Source: RGEC01 sp964475595
GTDB taxonomy: Bacteria; Bacteroidota; Bacteroidia; NS11-12g; UBA955
NCBI GenBank assembly: GCA_964475595.1
Contig: CAYYXG010000021.1
Coordinates: 1-46,979 of the forward strand
Direction: 5' to 3'
Length of the DNA: 46,979 nucleotides
The first letter of the stretch is position 1. Each line of letters opens with the position of its first letter. The notes beneath the pieces were generated by a model. It had not been told where the DNA came from and did no database searches. It saw nothing but the letters and a program-made list of their open reading frames with translations. The translations under genes and the position numbers were made by a program. Positions 34,508-43,435 of the stretch are shown piece by piece.

Positions 34508-37186
34508 TTAGTAACTCAACACAGGCCCCAACCAGCGCTCTGCTTCCTGTAAAGTCCAGCCTTTGCGGTTTGCGTAATCCTGAACCTGGTCTTTTCCTAT
34601 TTTTCCCAAACCAAAATACTGACTTTCAGGGTGTGCGAAGTAGAAACCGCTTACTGCTGCAGCAGGCAACATGGCCATACTTTCGGTGAGGGATATTCCC
34701 GCGTTTTCGGTGGCACTGAGCAATTTGAATAACGTTGTTTTTTCGGTGTGTTCGGGGCACGCGGGATAACCCGGTGCAGGACGAATACCCCGGTAGTTCT
34801 CACGAATCAGGTCTTCGTTGCTTAGGGTTTCGTTGTGAGCGTAGCCCCACCACTGCGTGCGAACCTCTCGGTGCAGGTATTCGGCGAACGCCTCTGCCAG
34901 CCGGTCGGCGAGGGCTTTGGCCATGATGCTCTTATAGTCGTCGTTTTCCCTGTCGTACTGCGCCACCAGTTCGTCTGTACCAATACCGGCCGTAACAGCA
35001 AAGCCACCCAAGTAATCAGTTACACCGCTCTTTTTTGTTGCGATGTAATCTGCCAAAGAAATATTGGGAATGCCGCCGGCCATTTTTCGCTGTTGACGCA
35101 GGAAGTGGAAGGTGTCCAGCGCCTGTGTTCTGGCCTCATCCGCATAAACTGTTACATCTTCATCTGTGCTGTCGGCAGAATAAATGAAAATTACCCCTTT
35201 CGCCTGCAAGCTGTTGTGCTGAATGATTTCATCCAGCATCTCGTTGGCATCGGCAAAAAGCCTGCGTGCTTCTTCGCCCACTATGCTGTCTTGCAAAATG
35301 TCGGGGTAGCGGCCTGCCAGTTCCCAGGTTTGGAAGAAAGGCGTCCAGTCTATAAATTCGCGCAATTCCTTCAAATCGGCATTGAAAGATTTAACGCCTG
35401 TAAACGCGGGTTTTTCCGGGTTATAGTCCGGTGTTGATGTTTGAAAACGGTTGGCGCGGGCTTCATTCAGCGTAAGCAGCTGTTTATCGCTTTGTCTGCG
35501 GGCGTGGTCCGCGGCCATGCGCTCGTATTCTTCGCGGAGCTGGGTTTCAAAAGCGGGTTTGGTTTCGGTATTTAAGAGATTTCCTGCCACCGGCACACTG
35601 CGACTGGCGTCCAGCACATGCACCACGGGATGCTTGTATTTGGGTGCGATTTTAACGGCAGTATGCACTTTGCTTGTGGTGGCTCCGCCAATAAGCAGCG
35701 GAGTATTCATGCCCAATCGATCCATTTCTGAGGCCACATGCACCATCTCATCCAGACTGGGCGTAATCAGGCCGCTGAGGCCGATGATATCGGCGCCCCA
35801 CTCACGGGCCTCGGTCAGGATTTTCTCTGTAGGCACCATCACCCCGATGTCTTTTATCTCGTAGTTGTTGCAGGCCATTACCACGCCCACAATGTTCTTT
35901 CCGATATCATGCACATCGCCTTTCACCGTGGCCAGCAGAATTTTTCCCTGCGCCCTGGCACCGGGATTGGCCGCTTTCTGCGCTTCCAAGTAAGGTTGCA
36001 GATAGGCAACGGCTTTTTTCATCACACGGGCGCTTTTTACCACCTGGGGAAGGAACATTTTGCCCTCACCAAATAAGTCACCTACCACATTCATGCCGTC
36101 CATCAGCGGACCCTCTATCACTTTCAGCGGCTCGCCGAGTTTTTGACGGGCTTCTTCGGTGTCATCTTCAATAAATTCTGTAATGCCTTTGATAAGACTG
36201 TGCGTCAAACGCTCTTCCACCGTGCCTTTGCGCCATTCTGCCTCTTCTACGGTCTCTTCCTTTTTGGCTTTTACCGTTTCTGCAAAGGTGACCAATCGCT
36301 CGGTGGCGTCATCCCGGCGGTTCAGCAGCACATCTTCCACCCGCTCCAGCAGCTCTTTCGGGATTTCATCATACACCTCAATCATACCCGCATTCACAAT
36401 GCCCATGTCCAGTCCGGCTTTGATGGCATGGTACAGGAATGCGCTGTGCATGGCTTCTCGCACCACATCGTTGCCACGGAAACTGAACGAGATATTGGAA
36501 ATGCCGCCACTCACGCGGGCACCGGGCAGATTTTTTTTGATCCAACGGGTGGCCTCGATAAAGTCTACAGCGTAGTTGTTATGCTCATCGATGCCGGTGG
36601 CAACGGTCAGGATATTGGGATCGAAAATGATGTCGTATGCAGGAAAACCGGCTTTTTCTGTAAGAATTTTGTAGCTGCGTTCGCACACTTCAATCTTGCG
36701 TGCGAAGGAATCGGCCTGTCCGGTTTCATCAAATGCCATTACCACCACGGCGGCTCCGTATTTGCGAACCTTTTTGGCCCTTTTAATGAATTCCTCTTCT
36801 CCGTCCTTCAAACTGATGGAATTCACAATTCCTTTGCCTTGTAAGCATTTCAGACCCGCTTCAATGACCTCCCACTTGGAGGAGTCAATCATCACAGGTA
36901 CGCGGCTGATATCGGGTTCGGAGGCCAGTAGGTTTAGGAAGGTAACCATGGCGGCAGGTCCGTCGAGCATGCCTTCGTCCATGTTCACATCAATCACCTG
37001 AGCGCCGTTTTCCACCTGCTGTCGGGCAACATCCAGCGCAGCGTTGTAATCTCCGGCCAGAATGAGTTTGGCAAATTTGCGGCTGCCGGTAACATTGGTT
37101 CTTTCGCCAATATTCACAAAATTGGTCTCGGCGGTAAGGGTAAAGGGCTCAAGGCCGCTGAGTCTGAGGGTAGGAACAATGTGCAC
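34508..37186 (-). CDS. metH: Methionine synthase, cobalamin-dependent C-terminal half
   Basis: An 892-residue protein with the pterin-binding domain (NFVNIGERTNVTGSRKF, about 22-38), the cobalamin cap and B12-binding domain (DVHDIGKNIVGVV with axial His426), and the activation domain (RPAPGYPACPEHTEK near the C-terminus). The N-terminal homocysteine-binding module of full MetH (about 330 residues) is absent, as in split MetH of many Bacteroidota. It methylates homocysteine using methyl-tetrahydrofolate with a partner subunit encoded elsewhere. The start is probably GTG 37186; no B12 riboswitch is recognised in the 95 bp upstream. Confidence 0.93.
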   Translation of the reverse strand: MHIVPTLRLSGLEPFTLTAETNFVNIGERTNVTGSRKFAKLILAGDYNAALDVARQQVENGAQVIDVNMDEGMLDGPAAMVTFLNLLASEPDISRVPVMIDSSKWEVIEAGLKCLQGKGIVNSISLKDGEEEFIKRAKKVRKYGAAVVVMAFDETGQADSFARKIEVCERSYKILTEKAGFPAYDIIFDPNILTVATGIDEHNNYAVDFIEATRWIKKNLPGARVSGGISNISFSFRGNDVVREAMHSAFLYHAIKAGLDMGIVNAGMIEVYDEIPKELLERVEDVLLNRRDDATERLVTFAETVKAKKEETVEEAEWRKGTVEERLTHSLIKGITEFIEDDTEEARQKLGEPLKVIEGPLMDGMNVVGDLFGEGKMFLPQVVKSARVMKKAVAYLQPYLEAQKAANPGARAQGKILLATVKGDVHDIGKNIVGVVMACNNYEIKDIGVMVPTEKILTEAREWGADIIGLSGLITPSLDEMVHVASEMDRLGMNTPLLIGGATTSKVHTAVKIAPKYKHPVVHVLDASRSVPVAGNLLNTETKPAFETQLREEYERMAADHARRQSDKQLLTLNEARANRFQTSTPDYNPEKPAFTGVKSFNADLKELREFIDWTPFFQTWELAGRYPDILQDSIVGEEARRLFADANEMLDEIIQHNSLQAKGVIFIYSADSTDEDVTVYADEARTQALDTFHFLRQQRKMAGGIPNISLADYIATKKSGVTDYLGGFAVTAGIGTDELVAQYDRENDDYKSIMAKALADRLAEAFAEYLHREVRTQWWGYAHNETLSNEDLIRENYRGIRPAPGYPACPEHTEKTTLFKLLSATENAGISLTESMAMLPAAAVSGFYFAHPESQYFGLGKIGKDQVQDYANRKGWTLQEAERWLGPVLSY

Positions 37187-37280
37187 TTGCCGTAAAATTG
37201 AACTGCAAATTTCGGGTTTTTCAATGGAATTCTAATATACTAACTATCCCAAAGAAAGTACTCCAATAATTCTGCTTGAT

Positions 37281-37589
37281 TTATTCGGGCTTTAAATCCC
37301 TTTGCATATCCGTCAATACAATTTGAATTTCCTTAATCAGTTCGTTAAGGCGGATTTCTATTTCTTGTTGAACCAAGGGATAAGTATTGTTTATTTTTTG
37401 GGGTGTAACTTTAATCATGGCCTGCATTTCTAGAAGATCTGCTATTTTAAAAAGCCGTTGAATGGTCAATTCTGTTTTGCCAGATTCTATGTTTCCATAG
37501 GACTTTGCGGTTTTTAATCCCAGCTTACGGGCCAGATAAAATTGAGAATAACCCAGTTCAATTCGGCGATGTTGAATTTGTTTTAGCAC
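37281..37589 (-). CDS. XRE-family helix-turn-helix regulator
   Basis: A 102-residue protein with an N-terminal XRE domain (about 5-55: RRIELGYSQFYLARKLGLK, NIESGKTELTIQRLFKIADLL) and a C-terminal charged helix (residues 68-98, EIEIRLNELIKEIQIVL), probably for dimer formation. GTG start at 37589 follows TACCTTTA by 5 nt. It is divergent from the Cys-rich peptide gene 104 bp away, so it may control that gene and itself. No partner toxin is adjacent. Confidence 0.8.
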   Translation of the reverse strand: MLKQIQHRRIELGYSQFYLARKLGLKTAKSYGNIESGKTELTIQRLFKIADLLEMQAMIKVTPQKINNTYPLVQQEIEIRLNELIKEIQIVLTDMQRDLKPE

Positions 37590-37594
37590 GTCTA

Positions 37595-37602
37595 TAAAGG
37601 TA
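37595..37602 (-). promoter_or_regulatory. -7 element of XRE gene
   Basis: On the minus strand TACCTTTA ends 5 nt (TAGAC) before the GTG at 37589, supporting the GTG start. Confidence 0.45.
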
Positions 37603-37666
37603 GTTTAATTACTACGAATGTATATTATTTTACTGTATTAAACAAAATTATTTTGTGCAAATCAAT

Positions 37667-37674
37667 TAGCTTTG
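37667..37674 (+). promoter_or_regulatory. -7 element of Cys-rich peptide gene
   Basis: TAGCTTTG, an exact consensus match, lies 19 nt before the ATG at 37694. TTTG at 37652-37655 is too close to serve as -33. Confidence 0.45.
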
Positions 37675-37693
37675 AAAAACTAATACTAAAAAT

Positions 37694-37963
37694 ATGAAAA
37701 ATGCAATTAAAAAGATGGTAATGCTGACTGCCTTTGTGCTTTCAGCTACTTATGCAATGTCTGTAGTAGATGGTGGTGCGACTGCAGAAACAACATTTAT
37801 GGGATGTGACTCAGGAAAAAACGATCAGCAAGTTACCGGGCAGGTAATTCCATGCACAACGGTAGACGGACAACCGGGAGTTCAATGTTGTTTTTCTTGT
37901 GATAACAGCAATCTTCCAAAATGTCAATCCGGGTTTAACATATGTGCACCGCTTGGTCAATAA
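37694..37963 (+). CDS. Cys-rich secreted peptide
   Basis: An 89-residue precursor: signal sequence (about 1-22, MKNAIKKMVMLTAFVLSATYA) and a short mature peptide with seven cysteines (GCDSG, IPCTT, QCCFSC, KCQSG, ICAP), suggesting disulfides. It is like the small secreted peptides (NVEALA-type and relatives) that sit before DUF4221/beta-propeller lipoproteins in Bacteroidota, but it is not a clear member of NVEALA. It may be a signal, a toxin or a surface component. The stop is 8 bp before the next start. Confidence 0.55.
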   Translation: MKNAIKKMVMLTAFVLSATYAMSVVDGGATAETTFMGCDSGKNDQQVTGQVIPCTTVDGQPGVQCCFSCDNSNLPKCQSGFNICAPLGQ

Positions 37964-37970
37964 ATAGATT

Positions 37971-39173
37971 TTGATAAAAGCACTATTCCTGACAGCAAAA
38001 AAATACAATATTGCATCCATCGTGGTGCTTATTGTATTTTTTGTGTTAGGTTGCGCAACACAGGAAGCACAATTGTCTGATTTACAAGTTAGAAAAGCGC
38101 CGGATTCGTGTGAAGTAGTTATCCGTAATTTGATTGTACAACACAGCCCACAAAACCGTTTTCTGCACTCTTGGGCATATGATTTTCAGGCCATGAATGG
38201 ACAAATATATTATATAGGCCAGGATACTAACTTAATTTTGATAGATATCCCTTCCGGAGCAGAAAGAAAAATGGCCATGCCAAACTTTCTGTTTCAACAA
38301 CTCAAGGTACAAGATCCCTATATCAAAATCTATCCGTCTATACAGGATTCTATTGTTGTTTTCTTAAGTAAAACCATGGTTTACACATGGTATTATTTGA
38401 AAAAAGACAGCTTCCGCATTATTCCTGTAGAGCAGTTAGGCCTCAACACAAAGATATTTTCGATTCAATCATATGAAGGCAGTGGCTTTCAGGCTATGCA
38501 GAGGGGTAATTTTATTGGTATTCCAGTAGTACAGATATCCCCAAAAGGCAAAAAAAAGGTAGAAGAAGGTGCTACTCGCGGATATGAAATAGAATTAGAC
38601 TTGAAAAAGCAAAAGGTGAATTATAGGTACCTAGATTTTCCCGATCTTTTAAATGATTATAAATATGGTTTTTTATCAGAAACATACAGAATAAAACTAG
38701 GAGACACTAATATTGTAAGCTTTGCATTTACCGGCGATATTTACATTGAACACAATAATTATACTAGTGTAGTTGGCGGGAAATCCAAATTTCAGAAAAA
38801 CCCAAACATCAAACCACTGGAGCGTAAATATTCAAGAAAGGCAGTTAGTTATGATTCATTTTGGTATTACTACACGCACAATGATTACTACACAAGTATG
38901 GCATATAATCCAAATAATGGCTTTTTTGCAAGATTTTACGTTAAACCATTAGGAGCAAAAATACCAAACTCTGACTTGTATTACACCTCAGAAGATAAAG
39001 TTTTTATTCTACAGATTTTTAATAAAAACCTTGAATTAATGTATGAAAACCCTGTGAAGGGATTAAATTTTCTTTATTATTTAATACCCTATAAAAATGG
39101 CTTTATTACCAATTGGAATGCATTAAAATCTGGCATGACTGCACATAACTACAAATATTATGAAATCCGCTAG
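37971..39173 (+). CDS. DUF4221-like lipoprotein
   Basis: A 400-residue protein from a TTG start (no earlier ATG is in frame): KKYNIASIVVLIVFFVLGC is a lipoprotein signal (Cys28). The body is rich in beta strands and aromatics (YYIGQDTNLILIDIPSG, WYYYTHNDYYTSMAYNP) in repeated units, as in the DUF4221/six-bladed propeller lipoproteins of Bacteroidota. Assignment is by pattern and context, not by a full family match. It is AT-rich like its neighbours. Its end overlaps the next gene by 14 bp. Confidence 0.5.
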   Translation: MIKALFLTAKKYNIASIVVLIVFFVLGCATQEAQLSDLQVRKAPDSCEVVIRNLIVQHSPQNRFLHSWAYDFQAMNGQIYYIGQDTNLILIDIPSGAERKMAMPNFLFQQLKVQDPYIKIYPSIQDSIVVFLSKTMVYTWYYLKKDSFRIIPVEQLGLNTKIFSIQSYEGSGFQAMQRGNFIGIPVVQISPKGKKKVEEGATRGYEIELDLKKQKVNYRYLDFPDLLNDYKYGFLSETYRIKLGDTNIVSFAFTGDIYIEHNNYTSVVGGKSKFQKNPNIKPLERKYSRKAVSYDSFWYYYTHNDYYTSMAYNPNNGFFARFYVKPLGAKIPNSDLYYTSEDKVFILQIFNKNLELMYENPVKGLNFLYYLIPYKNGFITNWNALKSGMTAHNYKYYEIR

Positions 39174-39624
39174 TATATTGTTGTTTTTAATTATCGTATT
39201 TAATTCTTCCTGTAGGATCAGGAAAGAAAAATTTGACATTGAAAAACATAAAAAAGAAATTGACTGCAGAATAATTCAATACATTAGTCAATTCAATACA
39301 AGCATAACCTATCTTAAAATAATTATACTGAGAACAAATTTTTGCGGAAGTGAACTCTGCGGCAATGAATTAAAACTTTCCCTACTTAATTATGAAAAAA
39401 ACAATCATGATACAACATTATTGATACTAGATAAAAGAGATACAACCATTGCACATATTTTTTCTCATTCAAAATACGTAAATGTGAACATAGATGAATA
39501 CGCAGGATATATGAAATATGGCTATCAAAGACCTGGTCATTATACATTTATTAAAACAGAAAAATGCTACCAATCCTACATAAACGTAAATCGCTCCTTT
39601 TTTCATTGGTTTTCGAAGATTTAG
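39160..39624 (+). CDS. Small lipoprotein of unknown function
   Basis: A 154-residue protein with a lipoprotein signal (MKSASILLFLIIVFNSSC, Cys18). The mature part has three further cysteines in CRIIQ, FCGSELCGNEL and later KCYQS positions, and no recognised domain. It overlaps the DUF4221-like gene by 14 bp (ATG within the previous gene's end), so the two are translated together. Very AT-rich. A shared envelope function with the two preceding genes is suspected. Confidence 0.6.
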   Translation: MKSASILLFLIIVFNSSCRIRKEKFDIEKHKKEIDCRIIQYISQFNTSITYLKIIILRTNFCGSELCGNELKLSLLNYEKNNHDTTLLILDKRDTTIAHIFSHSKYVNVNIDEYAGYMKYGYQRPGHYTFIKTEKCYQSYINVNRSFFHWFSKI

Positions 39625-39753
39625 ATAAATAAAAGACTAATAATCACCTATTAAATTTCAATTCCGGGCATTACACTGCAGTTTGGTGAATGGAGAACCT
39701 TAAGTATTTCAAGTGTCAAGTATAAATTTTACATTAACATCACATTTTTGACG

Positions 39754-39761
39754 TACCTTTG
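39754..39761 (+). promoter_or_regulatory. -7 element of DEAD-box helicase gene
   Basis: TACCTTTG exact match in the otherwise AT-rich 213-bp gap before the helicase. It would give a leader of about 70 nt, unlike the near-leaderless genes, and leaves room for temperature or RNA-based control. Confidence 0.5.
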
Positions 39762-39837
39762 TGGAACAAATGGGGTTAAGTTTCCCTGAATCTTTTACAC
39801 AACGATATCTGTCACACCCCGCATTCAAACCGTATTA

Positions 39838-41562
39838 ATGACTAAATTTAAAGAACTGGGCTTAGACCCTGAAATTCTGCTTGCCCTCGATAAACTGGGC
39901 TTTGAAACGCCCACACCTGTACAGTCTCAGGCCATTCCTGCGCTGCTGGAAGAAAACACCGATCTGGTGGCCCTGGCGCAGACCGGAACCGGAAAAACAG
40001 CCGCTTTTGGCCTGCCTTTGTTGCAAAAACTGGAATTTTCCGGATTTACCGAAGGGTTGGTACTCGCACCCACCCGCGAGCTTTGCATGCAAATCTCCCG
40101 CGACCTGGAAACCTTTGCGGCTTTCAAACCGGGTGTGAGCATTGTGCCTGTGTATGGAGGTGCCAGCATACGCGATCAAATTTCTCTGCTGAAACGCGGT
40201 GCCAATATAGTGGTAGCCACCCCCGGCCGACTGATTGACCTATTGGAAAGAAAAGTCGTTCATCTGGATCAGATTCGGGTGATTGTACTGGACGAAGCCG
40301 ATGAAATGCTGAACATGGGCTTTCAGGAAGATATTGACCATATTCTTTCGCATGCTCCCAAAGAGCGTCAGACCTGCCTGTTCAGTGCCACCATGCCTCC
40401 AGAGGTGCGCAATATCTCAAAAAGATACATGCACAATCCCCGGGAAATCAGCCTGGCGGCAAACACCTCCAATGCGAATATCGAACACCACTATTACGTG
40501 GTGCGCGAAAAACACCGCTATGAGGCCGTTAAACGCATTCTGGACGTTGTTCCGGATGTTTATGGCATCCTGTTCGCCCAAACCCGCAGTTTGTGTCAGG
40601 AGCTGGCCGAAAAGCTCATTCACGATGGCTACAATGCCGATTCACTGCACGGTGATTTAAGCCAGGCGCAGCGCGATAAGGTAATGGGGCGTTTCCGCAA
40701 CAAAAACCTGAATGTGCTGGTGGCTACCGACGTGGCTGCACGCGGCATTGATGTGAGCGATATTACCCACGTAATCAACTACAGTTTACCCAACGAACTG
40801 GAAGTATATACCCACCGCAGCGGCCGTACAGCCCGTGCCGGCAAAAAAGGTATTTCCATCAGCATTATCGGGCAGCGCGATTTGCAGAAAGTGCATCGCC
40901 TGGAAAAAATGACCAAGGCGCATTTCACCCAGATGCAGGTGCCTGCGGGCGATGATGTGGTGAGGGCTAAATTTTCGCACTTTGTGGATGAACTGGCAGC
41001 GGAAGAGCCCGATCAGCAGAGCATTCATGCTTATCTCAGCATTTTCTATGAGAAGATGAAGAAAATCACCCGTGAGGAGCTCATTGAAAAACTGGCCAGT
41101 CTTGAGTTGCGCAAGTTTATTGAGTATTACGAAGGTGCTTCCGATATCAATGATATGTCTTCAGGGCGCAGAGAGCGCGGCAATGAGGGCGGAAACGGGC
41201 AGTTTCAGAAGTTCTTCCTTTCTGTGGGAGAACTAGATGGTTTTGACAAAAAAACCATGCTCCGCTGGCTGAATGATTGTGGTTTGGGCAATGTGGATTT
41301 CGGTAAAATCAGAATTCACCGCACACATACTTTTGTGGAAGCCGATCAGGATAGCACACAACGCATCATGGACACCCTGAACAAAGAGAAGGTGAACGAC
41401 CGCAAGGTGCGCGTGGAACTGCAGGGTATGTCTGAAGACGGTTTTACCAAGCGCAAAAAGCCCGGTGACAAAGGCAAGCCCGGCGATTTTGAAAAACGCG
41501 GATACTACAGCAAAGACAAAAACAAAAGCAACGACAAAAAGAAGTTTAAGAAGCGCTATTAA
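39838..41562 (+). CDS. DEAD-box RNA helicase (DeaD/CsdA-type)
   Basis: A 574-residue ATP-dependent RNA helicase. Ordered motifs: Q motif (FETPTPVQSQAIPALL), I AQTGTGKT, Ia PTRELCMQI, Ib ATPGRLIDLL, II DEAD in VLDEADEML, III SAT, then the C-terminal lobe with ATDVAARGID and HRSGRTARAG. An added DbpA-type RNA-binding domain (about 455-535) and a basic, Lys/Gly-rich tail follow, as in cold-shock and ribosome-assembly helicases. It is cytosolic. A downstream hairpin may end transcription. Confidence 0.94.
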   Translation: MTKFKELGLDPEILLALDKLGFETPTPVQSQAIPALLEENTDLVALAQTGTGKTAAFGLPLLQKLEFSGFTEGLVLAPTRELCMQISRDLETFAAFKPGVSIVPVYGGASIRDQISLLKRGANIVVATPGRLIDLLERKVVHLDQIRVIVLDEADEMLNMGFQEDIDHILSHAPKERQTCLFSATMPPEVRNISKRYMHNPREISLAANTSNANIEHHYYVVREKHRYEAVKRILDVVPDVYGILFAQTRSLCQELAEKLIHDGYNADSLHGDLSQAQRDKVMGRFRNKNLNVLVATDVAARGIDVSDITHVINYSLPNELEVYTHRSGRTARAGKKGISISIIGQRDLQKVHRLEKMTKAHFTQMQVPAGDDVVRAKFSHFVDELAAEEPDQQSIHAYLSIFYEKMKKITREELIEKLASLELRKFIEYYEGASDINDMSSGRRERGNEGGNGQFQKFFLSVGELDGFDKKTMLRWLNDCGLGNVDFGKIRIHRTHTFVEADQDSTQRIMDTLNKEKVNDRKVRVELQGMSEDGFTKRKKPGDKGKPGDFEKRGYYSKDKNKSNDKKKFKKRY

Positions 41563-41586
41563 ACAATAAGGGCCTGCCCCTTGTTT
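41562..41586 (+). terminator. Possible weak terminator after helicase
   Basis: AACAATAAGGG and CCCCTTGTT can pair around CCTGC with a bulge, and TTTG-T-TTTT follows. Stem imperfection and interrupted T tract make it uncertain; the next gene's start is only 8 nt further on. Confidence 0.35.
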
Positions 41587-41593
41587 GTTTTGG

Positions 41594-42283
41594 GTGAAAC
41601 ATTTTGTTATTGCCGGCGGAAGCCATGGTATTGGGCTTGAAATTGTTCAGCAATTGCTGAATCAAGGAAACAAAGTAACCTGCATAAGTCGCACGGCGCC
41701 TGGCATTGCACATGAAGCGCTGAGCCATATTGCCCACGATTTTTCTCAACCATCAGAATTGCCGGCAATAGAGGGCCCCATTGATGGCGTGGCGTATTGT
41801 CCAGGCAGCATCAATTTGAAAATGTTCCGGAGCTTAAAGCCCGAGGAATTTCAGCAGGATTTCGATCTGAACGTGATGGGGGCAGTTCGTTTGTTGCAGA
41901 AACTGCAATTAGGGCTGAAAGCCGTTCCGGGTTCGTCTGTGGTGTTGTTCAGCACGGTAGCCGTTCAGCAGGGCATGGCCTTCCACAGCAGCATTGCCGC
42001 TGCCAAAGGCGCCATTGAAGGGTTAACCCGCAGTTTAGCGGCGGAATGGGCCCCTTCTATCCGTGTGAACGCCATTGCGCCGAGTCTAGTAGAAACGCCA
42101 CTTTCGGCTAAATTGTTATCCAGCCCTGAGAAAGCCGAGGCCTCCGCAAAAAGACATCCTTTGGCCCGTGTGGGTAAACCCGAAGACATCGCCTCACTGG
42201 CGGTGTTTCTCCTAGGTGAGCAAAGTGGCTGGATTACCGGTCAGGTGATGGGGGTTGATGGGGGAATGTCGGTGGTGAGGTAA
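41594..42283 (+). CDS. SDR-like protein lacking the catalytic tyrosine
   Basis: A 229-residue short-chain dehydrogenase-like protein. The GTG start at 41594 gives MKHFVIAGGSHGIG with the cofactor motif GGSHGIG; a TTG at 41585 is an alternative. NNAG is replaced by YCPGS, and the usual YxxxK reads I-A-A-A-K in HSSIAAAKGAIEGL, so the catalytic Tyr is missing although Lys remains. RVNAIAPSLVETPL and GWITGQVMGVDGG are kept. Members with this SIAAAKGA motif are recalled as a known SDR subgroup. Function unclear. Confidence 0.75.
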   Translation: MKHFVIAGGSHGIGLEIVQQLLNQGNKVTCISRTAPGIAHEALSHIAHDFSQPSELPAIEGPIDGVAYCPGSINLKMFRSLKPEEFQQDFDLNVMGAVRLLQKLQLGLKAVPGSSVVLFSTVAVQQGMAFHSSIAAAKGAIEGLTRSLAAEWAPSIRVNAIAPSLVETPLSAKLLSSPEKAEASAKRHPLARVGKPEDIASLAVFLLGEQSGWITGQVMGVDGGMSVVR

Positions 42284-42335
42284 TGATTATGGGCTGCGGC
42301 ATTTCCTTCAGCCTTTGACTACTGTTGAAGCGTAT

Positions 42336-43421
42336 TTATTTATCTTCTAATATTTTCAGTAGCTTTTGGTTTAAGTACAGCTTTTCTTTTCCCACTTTTA
42401 CTGAAGTCAAAAATCCGTTTTCCTCTAACATAATCAAATAATTTCCAACTGTTTTAGGATTACCGATGTTTTCATCAATCATATTCTGGCGTTTAGTGTA
42501 AGGTAAACGAAATAAAATCTCCACTAAATCTTTTGAATAGATTTTCGGAAGTTTTGCTTTTATTTCTTCGGAAGTTTTTGTCATTGCATTGGTAATTTTA
42601 TTCAAACGCATTAATCCTTTTGTTGATGTTTCTTCAATCATATCCAACATATACAAAATGTAATTTTCCCAATCGTTGTTTTCAGTTACGCTGCGCAAGC
42701 ACTTGTAATAATCAGATTTGTTTTTAATAATGTATTCACTTAAATAAATTGCTGGGGTTTCTAGCAATCCCGAAAGTTTGAGATACAATAACAATAATAT
42801 TCTTCCTGTTCTTCCATTACCATCAGAAAATGGGTGAATTGCTTCAAACTGGTAGTGCATTAACGCCATTTTTATAAGGGGGTCAATGGTTAGATCTTCA
42901 TTTATAAACTTCTCTAAGTTGGCCATCTTCTCACGAATAATCGCTTCTCCGGTTGGTGGTGTATAAATCACCTCACCTTTTGTGTTACTTAAAGTTGTTC
43001 CTGGCGTATTACGAATAGAAGCCTTATTTTGTTTTATGCACTGAACAATACTTATACATAGATTCGTTGTGATAAATGGTTTACTTTTAATTTTTTCCAA
43101 GCCAAGCCAAAGTGCTTCTTTGTAACGCAAAACTTCTTTAGTGGCCGGGTTTTCTACTTTCTTGTCGGCAACTATTGATTTATAAAGTTCATCATTTGTT
43201 GTGATGATATTTTCTACTTCTGAACTTGCTTTTGCTTCTTGTAAATAAATTGTGTCCAGGAACAAAGTTGGATTTGGTAAATTCAAAAGCACCCCGTTTA
43301 GTTTAGCCAATGCTCTACCAGCCGAAATAGTTTTGCGCAGAATGTTTTTGGTTTCTATGTCTTCCATTGGAGGTAGCAACGGAAGATCGTTGTATGGTAT
43401 GTCTCGGTTGAATTTACTCAT
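42336..43421 (-). CDS. Fic family protein (class II, self-inhibited)
   Basis: A 361-residue protein: N-terminal Fic/DOC region with the inhibitory S66-x3-E70-N71 motif (SSEVEN), the Fic motif H196-PFSDGNGRTGR (residues 196-207), and a C-terminal winged-helix DNA-binding region (about 290-361). Fic enzymes transfer AMP (or similar) to a target hydroxyl, and the N-terminal helix blocks this until relieved. The winged helix suggests it binds its own promoter; repeated sites lie just upstream. It is AT-rich compared with the SDR gene before it. Confidence 0.9.
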   Translation of the reverse strand: MSKFNRDIPYNDLPLLPPMEDIETKNILRKTISAGRALAKLNGVLLNLPNPTLFLDTIYLQEAKASSEVENIITTNDELYKSIVADKKVENPATKEVLRYKEALWLGLEKIKSKPFITTNLCISIVQCIKQNKASIRNTPGTTLSNTKGEVIYTPPTGEAIIREKMANLEKFINEDLTIDPLIKMALMHYQFEAIHPFSDGNGRTGRILLLLYLKLSGLLETPAIYLSEYIIKNKSDYYKCLRSVTENNDWENYILYMLDMIEETSTKGLMRLNKITNAMTKTSEEIKAKLPKIYSKDLVEILFRLPYTKRQNMIDENIGNPKTVGNYLIMLEENGFLTSVKVGKEKLYLNQKLLKILEDK

Positions 43422-43427
43422 TTAATT

Positions 43428-43435
43428 CAAGTGTA
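43428..43435 (-). promoter_or_regulatory. Fic gene -7 element
   Basis: On the minus strand TACACTTG (one mismatch to TAnnTTTG) ends 6 nt before the ATG at 43421. The promoter-proximal operator-like site covers most of it. Confidence 0.35.

Noticed and set aside
37187..37280. Cobalamin riboswitch for the metH half
   Set aside because: Only about 95 bp to the XRE gene and no B12-box sequence (GCCACTG-like) seen.
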